DNA of 9,402 bases, from contig CAKQEI010000081.1 in NCBI GenBank assembly GCA_934230115.1, positions 1 to 9,402 of the forward strand, given 5' to 3'. Made by a program: the position numbers and the translations under genes. Below are positions 1-7,917 of this stretch, in pieces. Source of the stretch: an uncultured Prevotella sp. (lineage in GTDB: Bacteria > Bacteroidota > Bacteroidia > Bacteroidales > Bacteroidaceae). Within the stretch, counting starts at the first letter, position 1. Every line of letters starts with the position of its first letter. Below the pieces are notes generated by a model. That model was not told the origin of the DNA and did not search any database. It was given only the letters and a program-made list of their open reading frames with translations.

Positions 1-529
1 GGAACTGACGTGTGATGTAGCCCTCTGTGAGCTCCAAGTAGCGTGTACCCTTAGCTACAGTACCGTAGAGAGTACCAGTCTGTGAGCGAAGACCCTTGCC
101 GAGGTCCTCAAGACCTGCACCGATTACAAGACCACCCTCAGAGAAAGCACTCTGTGTACGTCCGTAAACGATCTGGAGGAAGAGCTCGCGCATAGCTGTG
201 TTGATAGCGTCGCAAACGAGGTCGGTGTTCAGAGCTTCAAGGATTGTCTTACCTGGGAGAATCTCAGATGCCATAGCTGCTGAGTGAGTCATACCGGTGC
301 AACCGATAGTCTCAACGAGAGCCTCCTGGATGATGCCGTCCTTAACGTTCAGAGAGAGCTTGCAAGCACCCTGCTGAGGAGCACACCAACCCACACCGTG
401 GGTATAACCAGAAATATCCTTAATCTCCTTGGCGTAAATCCATTTTCCTTCTTCAGGAATTGGAGCTGGTCCGTGGTTTGGACCCTTTGCGACAACGCAC
501 ATGTTGTCTACTTCTTTTGAATAAATCAT
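1..529 (-). CDS. Iron-sulfur cluster assembly scaffold protein, NifU/IscU-like (C-terminus beyond window)
   Basis: Translation from the ATG at 529-527 gives 176 residues (MIYSKEVDNMCVVAKGPNHG...) and runs off the window start, so the C-terminus is missing. The segment ETIGCTGMTHSAAMASEIL (residues 73-91) matches the second cysteine motif of IscU/NifU N-domains, and NTDLVCDAINTAM (101-113) matches the third. A cysteine-bearing GWCAPQQGACKL stretch (47-58) lies where the first would be. Such proteins assemble Fe-S clusters on three conserved cysteines in the cytoplasm before passing them to apoproteins. From memory of the family, this Bacteroidota/Clostridia version usually sits next to a GGGtGRT-family protein of unknown role; that gene, if present, would lie downstream outside the window. 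Codon use is strongly biased (GGT, GCT, AAG, CTC), which suggests high expression. The family call is firm; its physiological clients are not known to me. Confidence 0.85.
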   Translation of the reverse strand, partial: MIYSKEVDNMCVVAKGPNHGPAPIPEEGKWIYAKEIKDISGYTHGVGWCAPQQGACKLSLNVKDGIIQEALVETIGCTGMTHSAAMASEILPGKTILEALNTDLVCDAINTAMRELFLQIVYGRTQSAFSEGGLVIGAGLEDLGKGLRSQTGTLYGTVAKGTRYLELTEGYITRQF

Positions 530-580
530 AATCGGTATAATAAATAAATTATTAATGAAAATTCTTCACTGTATTCGAGT

Positions 581-617
581 GGTTATACACTTTATATATA
601 AATAATGTGTATGAACC
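581..617 (-). repeat. Bulged inverted repeat in the predicted leader of the scaffold gene
   Basis: GGTTATACAC (581-590) pairs with GTGTAT plus AACC (607-612 and 614-617), leaving only G613 bulged, around a 16-nt AT-rich loop. It lies between the possible -7 element and the start codon at 529. It would therefore be a 10-bp stem in the leader RNA, or alternatively a protein-binding site on DNA. No known leader family is recognised. Confidence 0.45.
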
Positions 618-634
618 TTACCCATTAACGATTA

Positions 635-642
635 CAAAATTA
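635..642 (-). promoter_or_regulatory. Possible -7 promoter element for the Fe-S scaffold gene
   Basis: The minus strand reads TAATTTTG, a full match to the Bacteroidota -7 consensus TAnnTTTG. It would start transcription near 628 and leave a leader of about 100 nt. No TTTG (-33) is found at the expected 19-21 bp upstream, so this is a partial match in AT-rich DNA, where chance hits are common. Confidence 0.4.
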
Positions 643-692
643 CAAAAAAAGAATTATACTATACCTATTTCAAGGTATTTTTTTGTCTTCTT

Positions 693-725
693 TTTGCTAT
701 TTCTGCATTATTTTTTTTAAATTTG
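693..725 (+). promoter_or_regulatory. Bacteroidota primary-sigma promoter for the C10 peptidase gene
   Basis: TTTG at 693-696 is followed after 21 bp by TAAATTTG at 718-725. Both match the -33/-7 consensus (TTTG, then TAnnTTTG). The start of transcription should fall around 731-733, giving a leader of about 50 nt before the ATG at 786. A T-rich tract surrounds the -33 box. Confidence 0.72.
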
Positions 726-745
726 CACAATAAGACATTATTGTG
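726..745. promoter_or_regulatory. Perfect 8-bp inverted repeat over the predicted transcription start (operator candidate)
   Basis: CACAATAA (726-733) and TTATTGTG (738-745) are exact inverse complements separated by GACA. The element begins at the base immediately after the -7 box and spans the expected start site, a typical place for a dimeric repressor to act. In RNA only the distal arm would certainly be transcribed whole, so a DNA operator is more likely than a leader hairpin. No regulator is identified. Confidence 0.5.
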
Positions 746-785
746 TATATCCAAAAACTATTACAGAACTTAAAACTTAATTCAA

Positions 786-3374
786 ATGGAAAGAAAACTG
801 TTACTTTTGATGCCTGCTTTTATGATGGTGAGTATTGGGGTATTTGCCCAGCAGCGGTCGTTTGACAATGCTTTTGCTATAGCTAAGCGTCAGGCTGCCA
901 AGCTTGGCGTTGTGATTGACGTACAGGCAAAGGCCCGTTCTAAGGCTATGGCTGAGCGTGCCAAGGCTGCAAAGACTACACGCGAAGTTGGCTACTATGT
1001 GTTTGACAACGGCAATGGCAATGGATTTACCATAGTGTCAGGCGACATACGTATGCCTGATATTGTGGGTTATGCCGACCGAGGCTCTTACTCTGAGGAT
1101 AATGTCCCCGACAATTTAGCCAATTATCTCAAGCTCTACGAGCAGACTGTTGAGGCAGTGAAGAAGGGCGACACTTATGCCACGAGGGATATAGCCGAGG
1201 CTAAGTGTCTGCGTGAGTCGGGCAAGAGTGCCAATGTGGCTGTCTCGCCATTGCTTGATGGAATCAAGTGGAATCAAAGAGAGCCTTTCAACAACCTTTG
1301 CCCTATATATGATGGCGTGAATAATGCTGCAACAGGATGTGCGGCTACGGCAATGGCGCAGGTGATGGCATATTGGCAGTATCCCAAGCAACTTATGGAA
1401 GACATTCCTGCTTACGTCACAAGAAGTTATGGAATAAGTATGCCTTCTATCAGCAAGGGCGAGCCTTATGATTGGGCTAACATGCTTCCTGATTATAGCA
1501 ATGGCTACAATGAGGAGCAGGCTGACGCTGTGGCAAAGCTTATGGCTCATTGTGGATCTGCGGTTAATATGGACTATGCTCGTGAATCGGGAGCAATAAT
1601 CACTACCAATGTGCTTGCCAAATACTTTGGTTATGACGGCGACTATATGGTTGACCTTATACGTTGGCAGTACTCGCTTACGGAATGGACCGAGATAATA
1701 AATCGAGAGCTTGAGGCTGCCCGCCCTATTCTTTATTCTGGCACTTCAACTGGCGGTGGACATGAGTTTGTGTGTGATGGTTCCGATGGCAATGGTCTGT
1801 ATCATATCAACTGGGGTTGGGGAGGAATGCAGAATGGCTATTTTGACATTACTATCATCAATCCTGACAAAGGAGGTGTGGGTTCGGGCAATGCTCCCGA
1901 CGGCTACAACCGCAGTTGCGGTATGATTGTGGGCATACGTCCCGACAATGGGGTAAAGGACAATCCCGTTGTAGAGCAGGCACCTGTCATAATTGCCAAA
2001 TGGCGTTCCAGCCAGCATGTTGCAACCTTGAACGAAGCTACGCGACCTAACAAGGACGCCAAATTCAGCATTAGCATAGAGGAACTTATGTACAATCAGC
2101 TCTGCAATGATTTTACTTGTAGCCTGGCAATGGGTGTAAAGAATGCTGACGGTAGTTATAGTCCTATTTCAAATGTTGCCTCGGACTGTACTATTCCAGG
2201 AAGAGGTGACGATGGATACATGGCTGGAATAATCCCTACGTTTAACATCAAATATGCTTTCCCCGTTGGTACAACAACTGTATATGGTATTTACAGCACC
2301 GATGGCAAGAAATGGGAGTGTTGTGCCTATGATGAAGTGAAACCGTTCAGGTTTGTTGTGACAGCCACTGATATTGCTATTGATCACAGCAGTGTCTTGT
2401 CGGCTAAGCTGACATCCGACGAGGGAGAGGTATATGCAGGAGCTTCCAACTCGTTCACTGTGACCCTTAGCAACAATGCTGATGAAGACTTCATAGGTCT
2501 TGTTGACATTTATTCCAACGGCGAGGCCACACAGCCCGACCGCGCATCCAATGACATATTTGTTGTCATTCCTCCGCATTCTACTATAGAGCGTAAGGTT
2601 AGCGTTGAGGCTGAAGATGATGCCAGTGACCTTTATGTATGGCTTGTTGACAATCTTACAGAAGCAGTGTTAGTCGAGGCGCAACATTTTGATGTTAGGC
2701 AGTCGGGCGATGCTGTTGTTTCGCTTGTAGGTGTTTCAAGCAATGCCACTCCTGGTGTATTTGAGACAGAAAATGCCAAATATTTCAGCAATGTCGTGCG
2801 AGCACCTAAGGTTGAGGATGACAAGGTGGTGTTTACTTACAGTTTCCGCAACGACAACGAGGATGCCGTATTGAAATATCAGGTTGTGAATCTTAATGGT
2901 GAGACTCTTTCTGGTTATGCTTATCCCGGCCAAAAGATGTTGCCAGGCGGTGCAGTCACCGATATTACAGCCACCTTTACATTAGAGGAGCTTGGATATA
3001 GGTCGGTGCTTAACTACATAGAGGTGTACGATGAAGACAGTGGGGAATATGTATTGCCTTCATGCAAAGTGCCGGAATGGAATCTGTATATAGATGATGA
3101 CAGATACTATCTGATGGGAGGCAACGAGCAGTTGGTTTATATCGCCGGAAAGAGCGACACGGGTGTAGCTGGTGTCACAATCGACAATTCTATTAATGTC
3201 TGTGGAGGCAAGGGCGAGATAGCAGTGTTTAGCAGCAAGCCGTGCTCAGTGGCCGTATATAGTATTTCGGGCAGTAAGATTGCCGATGTTAAGGTTAATG
3301 CCGGATCAGAGAAGCACATTGCTCTGAATGCAGGCATTTATATTGTCAACGGCAAGAAGATTGTAGTAAGATAA
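786..3374 (+). CDS. Secreted C10-family (streptopain/SpeB-like) cysteine peptidase with C-terminal sorting-type domain
   Basis: The 862-residue product starts with a signal peptide (residues 1-21, cleavage likely after VFA). Residues about 22-150 resemble the SpeB inhibitory propeptide, including GYYVFDNGNGNGFTIVSGD (69-87). The peptidase domain covers about 155-385: the nucleophile is Cys185 in NAATGCAATAMAQVMAYW, the catalytic histidine is His326 in GGGHEFVCDG, and YHINWGWGG (339-347) supplies the conserved Asn-Trp region. Streptopain itself is about 400 residues, so this protein has an extra 450-residue beta-rich, Ig-like region. Its end (about 790-862, finishing GIYIVNGKKIVVR) resembles type A sorting domains of the type IX secretion system. 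Family members cleave host or dietary proteins outside the cell after removal of the propeptide. The gene is monocistronic, with its own promoter and terminator, and no small protease-inhibitor gene is adjacent. Catalytic residues look intact; export by type IX secretion is inference. Confidence 0.92.
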   Translation: MERKLLLLMPAFMMVSIGVFAQQRSFDNAFAIAKRQAAKLGVVIDVQAKARSKAMAERAKAAKTTREVGYYVFDNGNGNGFTIVSGDIRMPDIVGYADRGSYSEDNVPDNLANYLKLYEQTVEAVKKGDTYATRDIAEAKCLRESGKSANVAVSPLLDGIKWNQREPFNNLCPIYDGVNNAATGCAATAMAQVMAYWQYPKQLMEDIPAYVTRSYGISMPSISKGEPYDWANMLPDYSNGYNEEQADAVAKLMAHCGSAVNMDYARESGAIITTNVLAKYFGYDGDYMVDLIRWQYSLTEWTEIINRELEAARPILYSGTSTGGGHEFVCDGSDGNGLYHINWGWGGMQNGYFDITIINPDKGGVGSGNAPDGYNRSCGMIVGIRPDNGVKDNPVVEQAPVIIAKWRSSQHVATLNEATRPNKDAKFSISIEELMYNQLCNDFTCSLAMGVKNADGSYSPISNVASDCTIPGRGDDGYMAGIIPTFNIKYAFPVGTTTVYGIYSTDGKKWECCAYDEVKPFRFVVTATDIAIDHSSVLSAKLTSDEGEVYAGASNSFTVTLSNNADEDFIGLVDIYSNGEATQPDRASNDIFVVIPPHSTIERKVSVEAEDDASDLYVWLVDNLTEAVLVEAQHFDVRQSGDAVVSLVGVSSNATPGVFETENAKYFSNVVRAPKVEDDKVVFTYSFRNDNEDAVLKYQVVNLNGETLSGYAYPGQKMLPGGAVTDITATFTLEELGYRSVLNYIEVYDEDSGEYVLPSCKVPEWNLYIDDDRYYLMGGNEQLVYIAGKSDTGVAGVTIDNSINVCGGKGEIAVFSSKPCSVAVYSISGSKIADVKVNAGSEKHIALNAGIYIVNGKKIVVR

Positions 3375-3421
3375 AAAAAGACCCCAACTATTCTAAGTAC
3401 GAAGAATGGTTGGGGCTTTTT
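3373..3421. terminator. Bidirectional intrinsic terminator between convergent units
   Basis: CCCCAACTATTCT (3382-3394) pairs with AGAATGGTTGGGG (3403-3415): 13 positions with one T-G wobble and an 8-nt loop. On the plus strand it is followed by C and five T's (3417-3421), right after the peptidase stop codon. On the minus strand the seven A's at 3373-3379 become a U-tract for transcripts arriving from susD. One hairpin can therefore serve both genes. Confidence 0.88.
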
Positions 3422-3444
3422 GATTTCCTTATTTATGTAGAACC

Positions 3445-3473
3445 AATGGTTGTTTGGGTAAAAATGGTTGTTT
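3445..3473. repeat. Short direct repeat AATGGTTGTTT
   Basis: Two exact 11-bp copies lie at 3445-3455 and 3463-3473, 18 bp apart. The core AATGGTTG also occurs in the terminator arm at 3405-3412. The repeat is in the susD 3' untranslated region. It may be slippage or a local duplication in low-complexity DNA, and no function is apparent. Confidence 0.4.
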
Positions 3474-3477
3474 TTTT

Positions 3478-5094
3478 TCAATACCCAGGGTTCTGTTTTA
3501 GGTTCGTGTTCATATCACGGCTTTTTTGTGGAATAGGAAATACCGTTGTATATCCTTTCTTGTCAGCATCCGATGGTGTGTGTATGTCATACTGTTTGTA
3601 GTATGTCCCGAATCTTATCATGTCTTGTCGTCGCCAACCTTCCCATACAAGTTCTCTGAGTCGTTCGTCAAGGATATTGCCAAGTGTGGCTGCTATTGAA
3701 GGCATTCCCACACGCAATCTCACAGCATTCAGTTCCTCATCGCCCGATTCCCCGTTCCTTACCTTGGCTTCTGCCTTCATAAGCAGCACGTCTGAATATC
3801 TGTAGAGTACAATGTCGTTGTCGGGCATACGACCGTCTGAATATGCCGTACGGTCGACCTCGTATTTCTTCATACGTGCGCCCGCCGTCTCGATATATTC
3901 GCTTGCCGTGAGGTTCTGCTCAACAGCGAGTGGCTTGTATTCGAGTGGAGTACCGTCGTCGAGAGTTACGTATTTGCCGTCTACCTCCACCTTGCCTGTA
4001 TAGAAGTTCATGTGGAGGCGTGTGTCTGGCGTGTCGGTGTTGTAGCCGTTAACTGTCATGGTGTGCAGTGTGGCACAAGTTCCGTTTTCCGAAGCTCCGC
4101 CATATGCACCTCCATGTGCGTAGTGGCGTGAGCGGAAGAGATAGTGAAACTCATTAGTGTAGAGCATCTTGTCCAAAGGTATGGTGAAGATGTTTTCCTT
4201 TGAGTTCTCATTGTGTACGGCAAAGTTTTTGGTGTAATCGCTTTCGAGTGAGTATCCGGCATCCGCAATCAGGTTGCAGTAATGTATACATGTCTGCCAT
4301 GCGTTGTTCTGTGTGCCGTTGATGTCGAACATAATCGTTTTGCCGTCGGGACGTGATGAGTCGGTCCAGTTGTCGTCGGCATACACCTCGGCATTGAGTG
4401 CGAGCTTGGCAAGTAGGAACCATGCCACGGGTCGTGTAACCCTTCCATAGTAGTTGCCTTGCAGGTTGCTGTGTTCATTTGGCAACAGTGGAGCCACTGT
4501 CTGCAGTTCGTTCACAATATAGCGGAACACATCGCTGCGGTTGCTCTGTTGTATGTCGGCTATCTTCTGGGTTGATGACTCAAGGATAGGGATGCGTCCG
4601 AACATGTCCATGGCATAGTAGTAGAACAAGGCGCGAACGGCACGCCCCTCGGCCAGATACTCCATGTATTGCTGTTCTGTAAGCAAGGATTTGTGTTGCT
4701 CGATAGTCTCCAGTGATTTTGTTGACAGCACAATCACCTTGTAAAGATATTTCCATACCTTGTAAAGGTCGGTGTCGGTTGCAGTCCATGTATGGTTGTA
4801 CATGTTTTTCCATAAACCTCCGTCATACCAATTGCCGCCTCTGATAGGTATGATAGCCTCGTCTGTGGTAAGAGTGTTGTAGTCGTATATGCCACGGCAT
4901 GTGCCCTGCAAGCCTTCGCCTTCATCGTGCGCTCCTATGTAGTTGTAGAGCGAGGCTACTGTGTTGACATACAGGCTGTTGGCGGAGTCGTAAATGTCCG
5001 TCTCTGGTATTTGGTCTTTAGGATTCTCGTCGAGGCAACTCGTCATTGAGAGTGACAAGGCGAGAATAGATAAAGCTAAAAATCTATGTTTCAT
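3478..5094 (-). CDS. SusD/RagB-family outer-membrane nutrient-binding lipoprotein
   Basis: A surface lipoprotein that caps a SusC channel and binds its substrate. From the ATG at 5094 the product is 538 residues. A TTG three codons upstream (5103) is in frame, but the ATG gives a cleaner signal peptide: MKHRFLALSILALSLSMTSC, with lipidated Cys20. The next residues (LDE) are acidic, as in Bacteroidota surface-export signals. Residues about 76-103 carry TTDEAIIPIRGGNWYDGG and a following HTW, a familiar SusD-family signature. RAVRALFYYYAMDMFGRIPI (about 151-170) is the typical helical repeat segment, and the C-terminus FPIPQ...NLKQNPGY is the standard RagB/SusD ending. It follows susC by 42 bp, so the two are very probably co-transcribed. 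The substrate cannot be read from the sequence: no enzyme genes lie beside it. The family is certain; substrate unknown. Confidence 0.95.
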   Translation of the reverse strand: MKHRFLALSILALSLSMTSCLDENPKDQIPETDIYDSANSLYVNTVASLYNYIGAHDEGEGLQGTCRGIYDYNTLTTDEAIIPIRGGNWYDGGLWKNMYNHTWTATDTDLYKVWKYLYKVIVLSTKSLETIEQHKSLLTEQQYMEYLAEGRAVRALFYYYAMDMFGRIPILESSTQKIADIQQSNRSDVFRYIVNELQTVAPLLPNEHSNLQGNYYGRVTRPVAWFLLAKLALNAEVYADDNWTDSSRPDGKTIMFDINGTQNNAWQTCIHYCNLIADAGYSLESDYTKNFAVHNENSKENIFTIPLDKMLYTNEFHYLFRSRHYAHGGAYGGASENGTCATLHTMTVNGYNTDTPDTRLHMNFYTGKVEVDGKYVTLDDGTPLEYKPLAVEQNLTASEYIETAGARMKKYEVDRTAYSDGRMPDNDIVLYRYSDVLLMKAEAKVRNGESGDEELNAVRLRVGMPSIAATLGNILDERLRELVWEGWRRQDMIRFGTYYKQYDIHTPSDADKKGYTTVFPIPQKSRDMNTNLKQNPGY

Positions 5095-5136
5095 AGTCTT
5101 CAATCGTTACATGTGTAAAAAATAAATATAGGCAAT

Positions 5137-7830
5137 TTAGAATTGCATGCTCACTCCTATAGAATAAGTCCTGTAAGTGGGATAGCACCTTTTGTCGTCG
5201 ATGCCCATTGACGAGTTGACTACATAGGAGTTTATCATAGGTGTCAGTCCGCTATAGGAGGTGATAGTGGCGAGATTGTTCACGCTGCACGACACGCGTA
5301 GCGAACGCACGACATTGCTCTTCACAGGGACATTGTAGCCTATGGTGAGATATTCGAAGTTGAGATAGTCGCCACGTTCCAGCCAATAGTCAGATACGTT
5401 CTGGTCTACAATGTTTCTTTCGGGTGCACCCTTCAGCACATTATAGGTAGGGAACGACGACATATTGTTGTAAGCCAAAGCCGTGCCGTTGAAAATCTTG
5501 TGTCCGAATGCTCCGTTCATCTGTAGCGACATGTAGAAGTCTTTGTATCGCAGTGATATGTTTGAGCCGAGTGTGGCCTTAGGTGTAGCCTGTCCGCAGA
5601 TGCGTCGGTCGCCTCCGTCGCCAAAGTCGATAGTGCCATTGTTGTCAAGGTCTTCTATCTTGTATTTCATAGTTCCCTGTTCATCCTTGTAGAGTCCTGT
5701 GCAGTGTGGCAGATAGAACACTCCCAATGGTTGTCCTACTATCTGGTAGAGCACATGGTTGTTGTCGCCGCCATTTTGTCCGGCACCGTCTATTGAGCCT
5801 ATTGCCGTGATATTGGCGGCCGACATATTCATGCCGTTGTAGTTGCCCGACAACGACAGTAGTTTGTTCTTTTGGAACGAGAGATTCATGCTGATATTCA
5901 GGTCGATATCCTTGGTCTGCACCGGAGCTATTGAGAAACCTATCTCAAGACCTTGGTTTGACATAGCGCCTATGTTGGCCAGCAATTTGTCGTAGGCAAA
6001 AGGCGGCACAGGCACATCATATGAGTACAGCATGTCGGTGGTCTTGGAATAGTAGTATTCAGCAGTAAGCATCAGTCGGTTGTGCCATAGTCCTATCTCG
6101 CCACCTATATTGAATGTTGATTTAGTCTCCCATTTCAGGTCGGGGTTGTTGTTGCGTATGGTTCCGAGCGTCACAGTAGGTGTGTTGTTCACCGGCACTA
6201 TGCCTGTCTGCTGCACATTGTTCATTGTTGTATAGGCTGATATGCCGCCCAGATTGCCCGAGCGTCCGTATCCTGTGCGTAGCTTTAATGTGTTGATGCC
6301 GTTGAAGTAGCGCAAGAAATTCTCCTTCTTCACATCCCATTCTGCCGATACTGATGGGAAAAATCCCCATGTGTTGTCGTCGCCCACCATCGACGAGCCG
6401 TCTCCGCGCATGGTCAATGTCAGCTTATACCTATTATATAATGTGTAAGAGGCGTTGGCCATAACCGATGCCAGCGATTGGTCCTCGTATGTGCTTCCAG
6501 TCGCACCGTAAGGACGCGACGATGTGGCTCCTATGTTGTCGTAGCCGAATTCGTTGGTTGTTATGCCTTTAGCGTGTGTCCAGAAAGCCGTGCGCTCTTG
6601 GTAATGGTATTCTGTAGAGAGGCTTGCCGACAGAGAGTGTGCATTCCATGTATGCGCGTAGTCGAGTGACACGTTGCCGAGATACTCCTGCTTCTTAAAC
6701 TCTCCTCGGTATACATTGCCCTGTGCCCACACCCATGTGGGGCAGAATTCCGAGTTCTCGTTAGATGTATACGAGTAGCTGCCGAAAGCCGACAGCTTGA
6801 GTGACGGGGCGAGATTGTAGAGCAATCGCATGTGTGTGTTGAAGTACATCTCCTTCTGATCGCTTCGTTCGACGAGAATGGCAGCTGGAGGATTTATGCG
6901 ATATGCAGCTCCGTTCTTTGTCCAGTTGCCTTTGGCGTCGCGTCCTGTTGGATATGTAGGGTTTTGGCATGCGGCAGAATAGAACAGCATTTGCGAATCG
7001 AAGATATCATTGTTCTTGTATGTTGAGCCGAATACTCCGAAGTCGCCCGTAAGGCGGTTGTCAAAGGCGTGCTGCGTGACATCTATCTTGGCTACAAAAT
7101 TGTTGTAGTCCTTGGTCTTGATGATGGTGTTGTGGTCGATGTATCCAAACGATGCGCGATAGTTCGACTGCTCTGAGCCACCACTGAAAGCCAGGTAATG
7201 GTTCTGTACAAATCCTGTACGTGTGATTACGTCATAGAAGTTGTTGTCGTAGCCACCGTTATTGGCATACACTCCGAGCTTTTTGGCTGTGCTAAGATAC
7301 TCGTCTGCCGACAGCATGTTGAGTTTCTTCGCCATTGACTCAATGCCGACATTCGTCTCATACGATATCTGAAATCCCTTGCCCGTGCCCTTTTTTGTCT
7401 TTACCTCAATCACGCCAGATGCGCCTCGTGAGCCATATAGAGCTGTCTCGGCAGCGTTCTTAAGTACTGCAAAGCTCTCGATGTCGGCAGGATAAATGGT
7501 AGACAGTGTGGCAATGTCGCTCGTAACTCCATCAATAATGACAAGTGGATCATTGCCTCCAATAATAGATGTTGTACCACGCACGCGCACAGATGACAGC
7601 TGCGCCATACGGTCCATGCCGTTCGACGTTACGCTCACACCGGCAGCGTTGCCGTTCAACACGTCAAGTGCATTGTTCACAATACCCTTGTTTTGTATCT
7701 TTAAATAAGTAGGGATGGTGTCGCGCTGCACATGCTGCTCCTGCACCTGTGCCGAGGCAGGCACAGTGGCAAGTAGCGACAAGGCTATCGCTGCAAGTAC
7801 ACACTTGTGTTCTATTTGTATTTGTCTCAT
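5137..7830 (-). CDS. SusC/RagA-family TonB-dependent outer-membrane transporter, short form
   Basis: An outer-membrane barrel that imports a ligand captured by its SusD partner, using TonB energy. The signal peptide is residues 1-27 (cleavage after ASA). The plug domain is about 48-150, with PLVIIDGV (95-102), DIESFAVLKNAAETALYGSR (116-135) and GASGVIEVKTKKG, close to the SusC plug signature. The barrel fills the rest. DLDNNGTIDFGDGGDR (about 727-742) is a calcium-loop-like motif common in SusC proteins, WLERGDYLNFEYLTIGY lies near 816-832, and the chain ends in Phe, as outer-membrane barrels usually do. At 897 residues it is about 100-150 shorter than usual. The carboxypeptidase-regulatory-like N-terminal domain and the usual DEVVVIGYG-type TonB box are absent; only about 20 residues separate signal peptide and plug. 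It is the first gene of the susCD operon. I found no consensus promoter upstream. Confidence 0.94.
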   Translation of the reverse strand: MRQIQIEHKCVLAAIALSLLATVPASAQVQEQHVQRDTIPTYLKIQNKGIVNNALDVLNGNAAGVSVTSNGMDRMAQLSSVRVRGTTSIIGGNDPLVIIDGVTSDIATLSTIYPADIESFAVLKNAAETALYGSRGASGVIEVKTKKGTGKGFQISYETNVGIESMAKKLNMLSADEYLSTAKKLGVYANNGGYDNNFYDVITRTGFVQNHYLAFSGGSEQSNYRASFGYIDHNTIIKTKDYNNFVAKIDVTQHAFDNRLTGDFGVFGSTYKNNDIFDSQMLFYSAACQNPTYPTGRDAKGNWTKNGAAYRINPPAAILVERSDQKEMYFNTHMRLLYNLAPSLKLSAFGSYSYTSNENSEFCPTWVWAQGNVYRGEFKKQEYLGNVSLDYAHTWNAHSLSASLSTEYHYQERTAFWTHAKGITTNEFGYDNIGATSSRPYGATGSTYEDQSLASVMANASYTLYNRYKLTLTMRGDGSSMVGDDNTWGFFPSVSAEWDVKKENFLRYFNGINTLKLRTGYGRSGNLGGISAYTTMNNVQQTGIVPVNNTPTVTLGTIRNNNPDLKWETKSTFNIGGEIGLWHNRLMLTAEYYYSKTTDMLYSYDVPVPPFAYDKLLANIGAMSNQGLEIGFSIAPVQTKDIDLNISMNLSFQKNKLLSLSGNYNGMNMSAANITAIGSIDGAGQNGGDNNHVLYQIVGQPLGVFYLPHCTGLYKDEQGTMKYKIEDLDNNGTIDFGDGGDRRICGQATPKATLGSNISLRYKDFYMSLQMNGAFGHKIFNGTALAYNNMSSFPTYNVLKGAPERNIVDQNVSDYWLERGDYLNFEYLTIGYNVPVKSNVVRSLRVSCSVNNLATITSYSGLTPMINSYVVNSSMGIDDKRCYPTYRTYSIGVSMQF

Positions 7831-7887
7831 TATAGATTTTTTGTATTTTAGGTTTTCAGTTATATTTTGCTTCTTAGTTGTTGGTAT

Positions 7888-7913
7888 TTCTCTTCTATTA
7901 TAATTTAAGAGAA
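7888..7913. promoter_or_regulatory. Inverted repeat upstream of susC
   Basis: TTCTCTT (7888-7894) and AAGAGAA (7907-7913) are exact inverse complements around a 12-bp AT-only-but-one spacer, about 58 bp upstream of the susC ATG at 7830. The spacing suits a dimeric DNA-binding protein covering about two helical turns, though a leader hairpin is also possible. No TAnnTTTG element is seen in the minus strand between here and susC. Confidence 0.4.
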
Positions 7914-7917
7914 GTTT

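Noticed and set aside
284..520. Plus-strand open frame of 78 codons
   Set aside because: It lies wholly antisense to the iron-sulfur scaffold gene, whose translation matches a known family, and its own translation resembles nothing.
1116..1550. Minus-strand open frame of 144 codons
   Set aside because: It is antisense to the propeptide and catalytic region of the C10 peptidase and is a product of that gene's codon use.
2169..2579. Minus-strand open frame of 136 codons
   Set aside because: It is antisense to the beta-rich region of the peptidase, with no signal, motif or promoter of its own.
5095..5103. TTG start for SusD three codons upstream
   Set aside because: The ATG at 5094 gives a standard lipoprotein signal, and nothing favours the rarer start codon.
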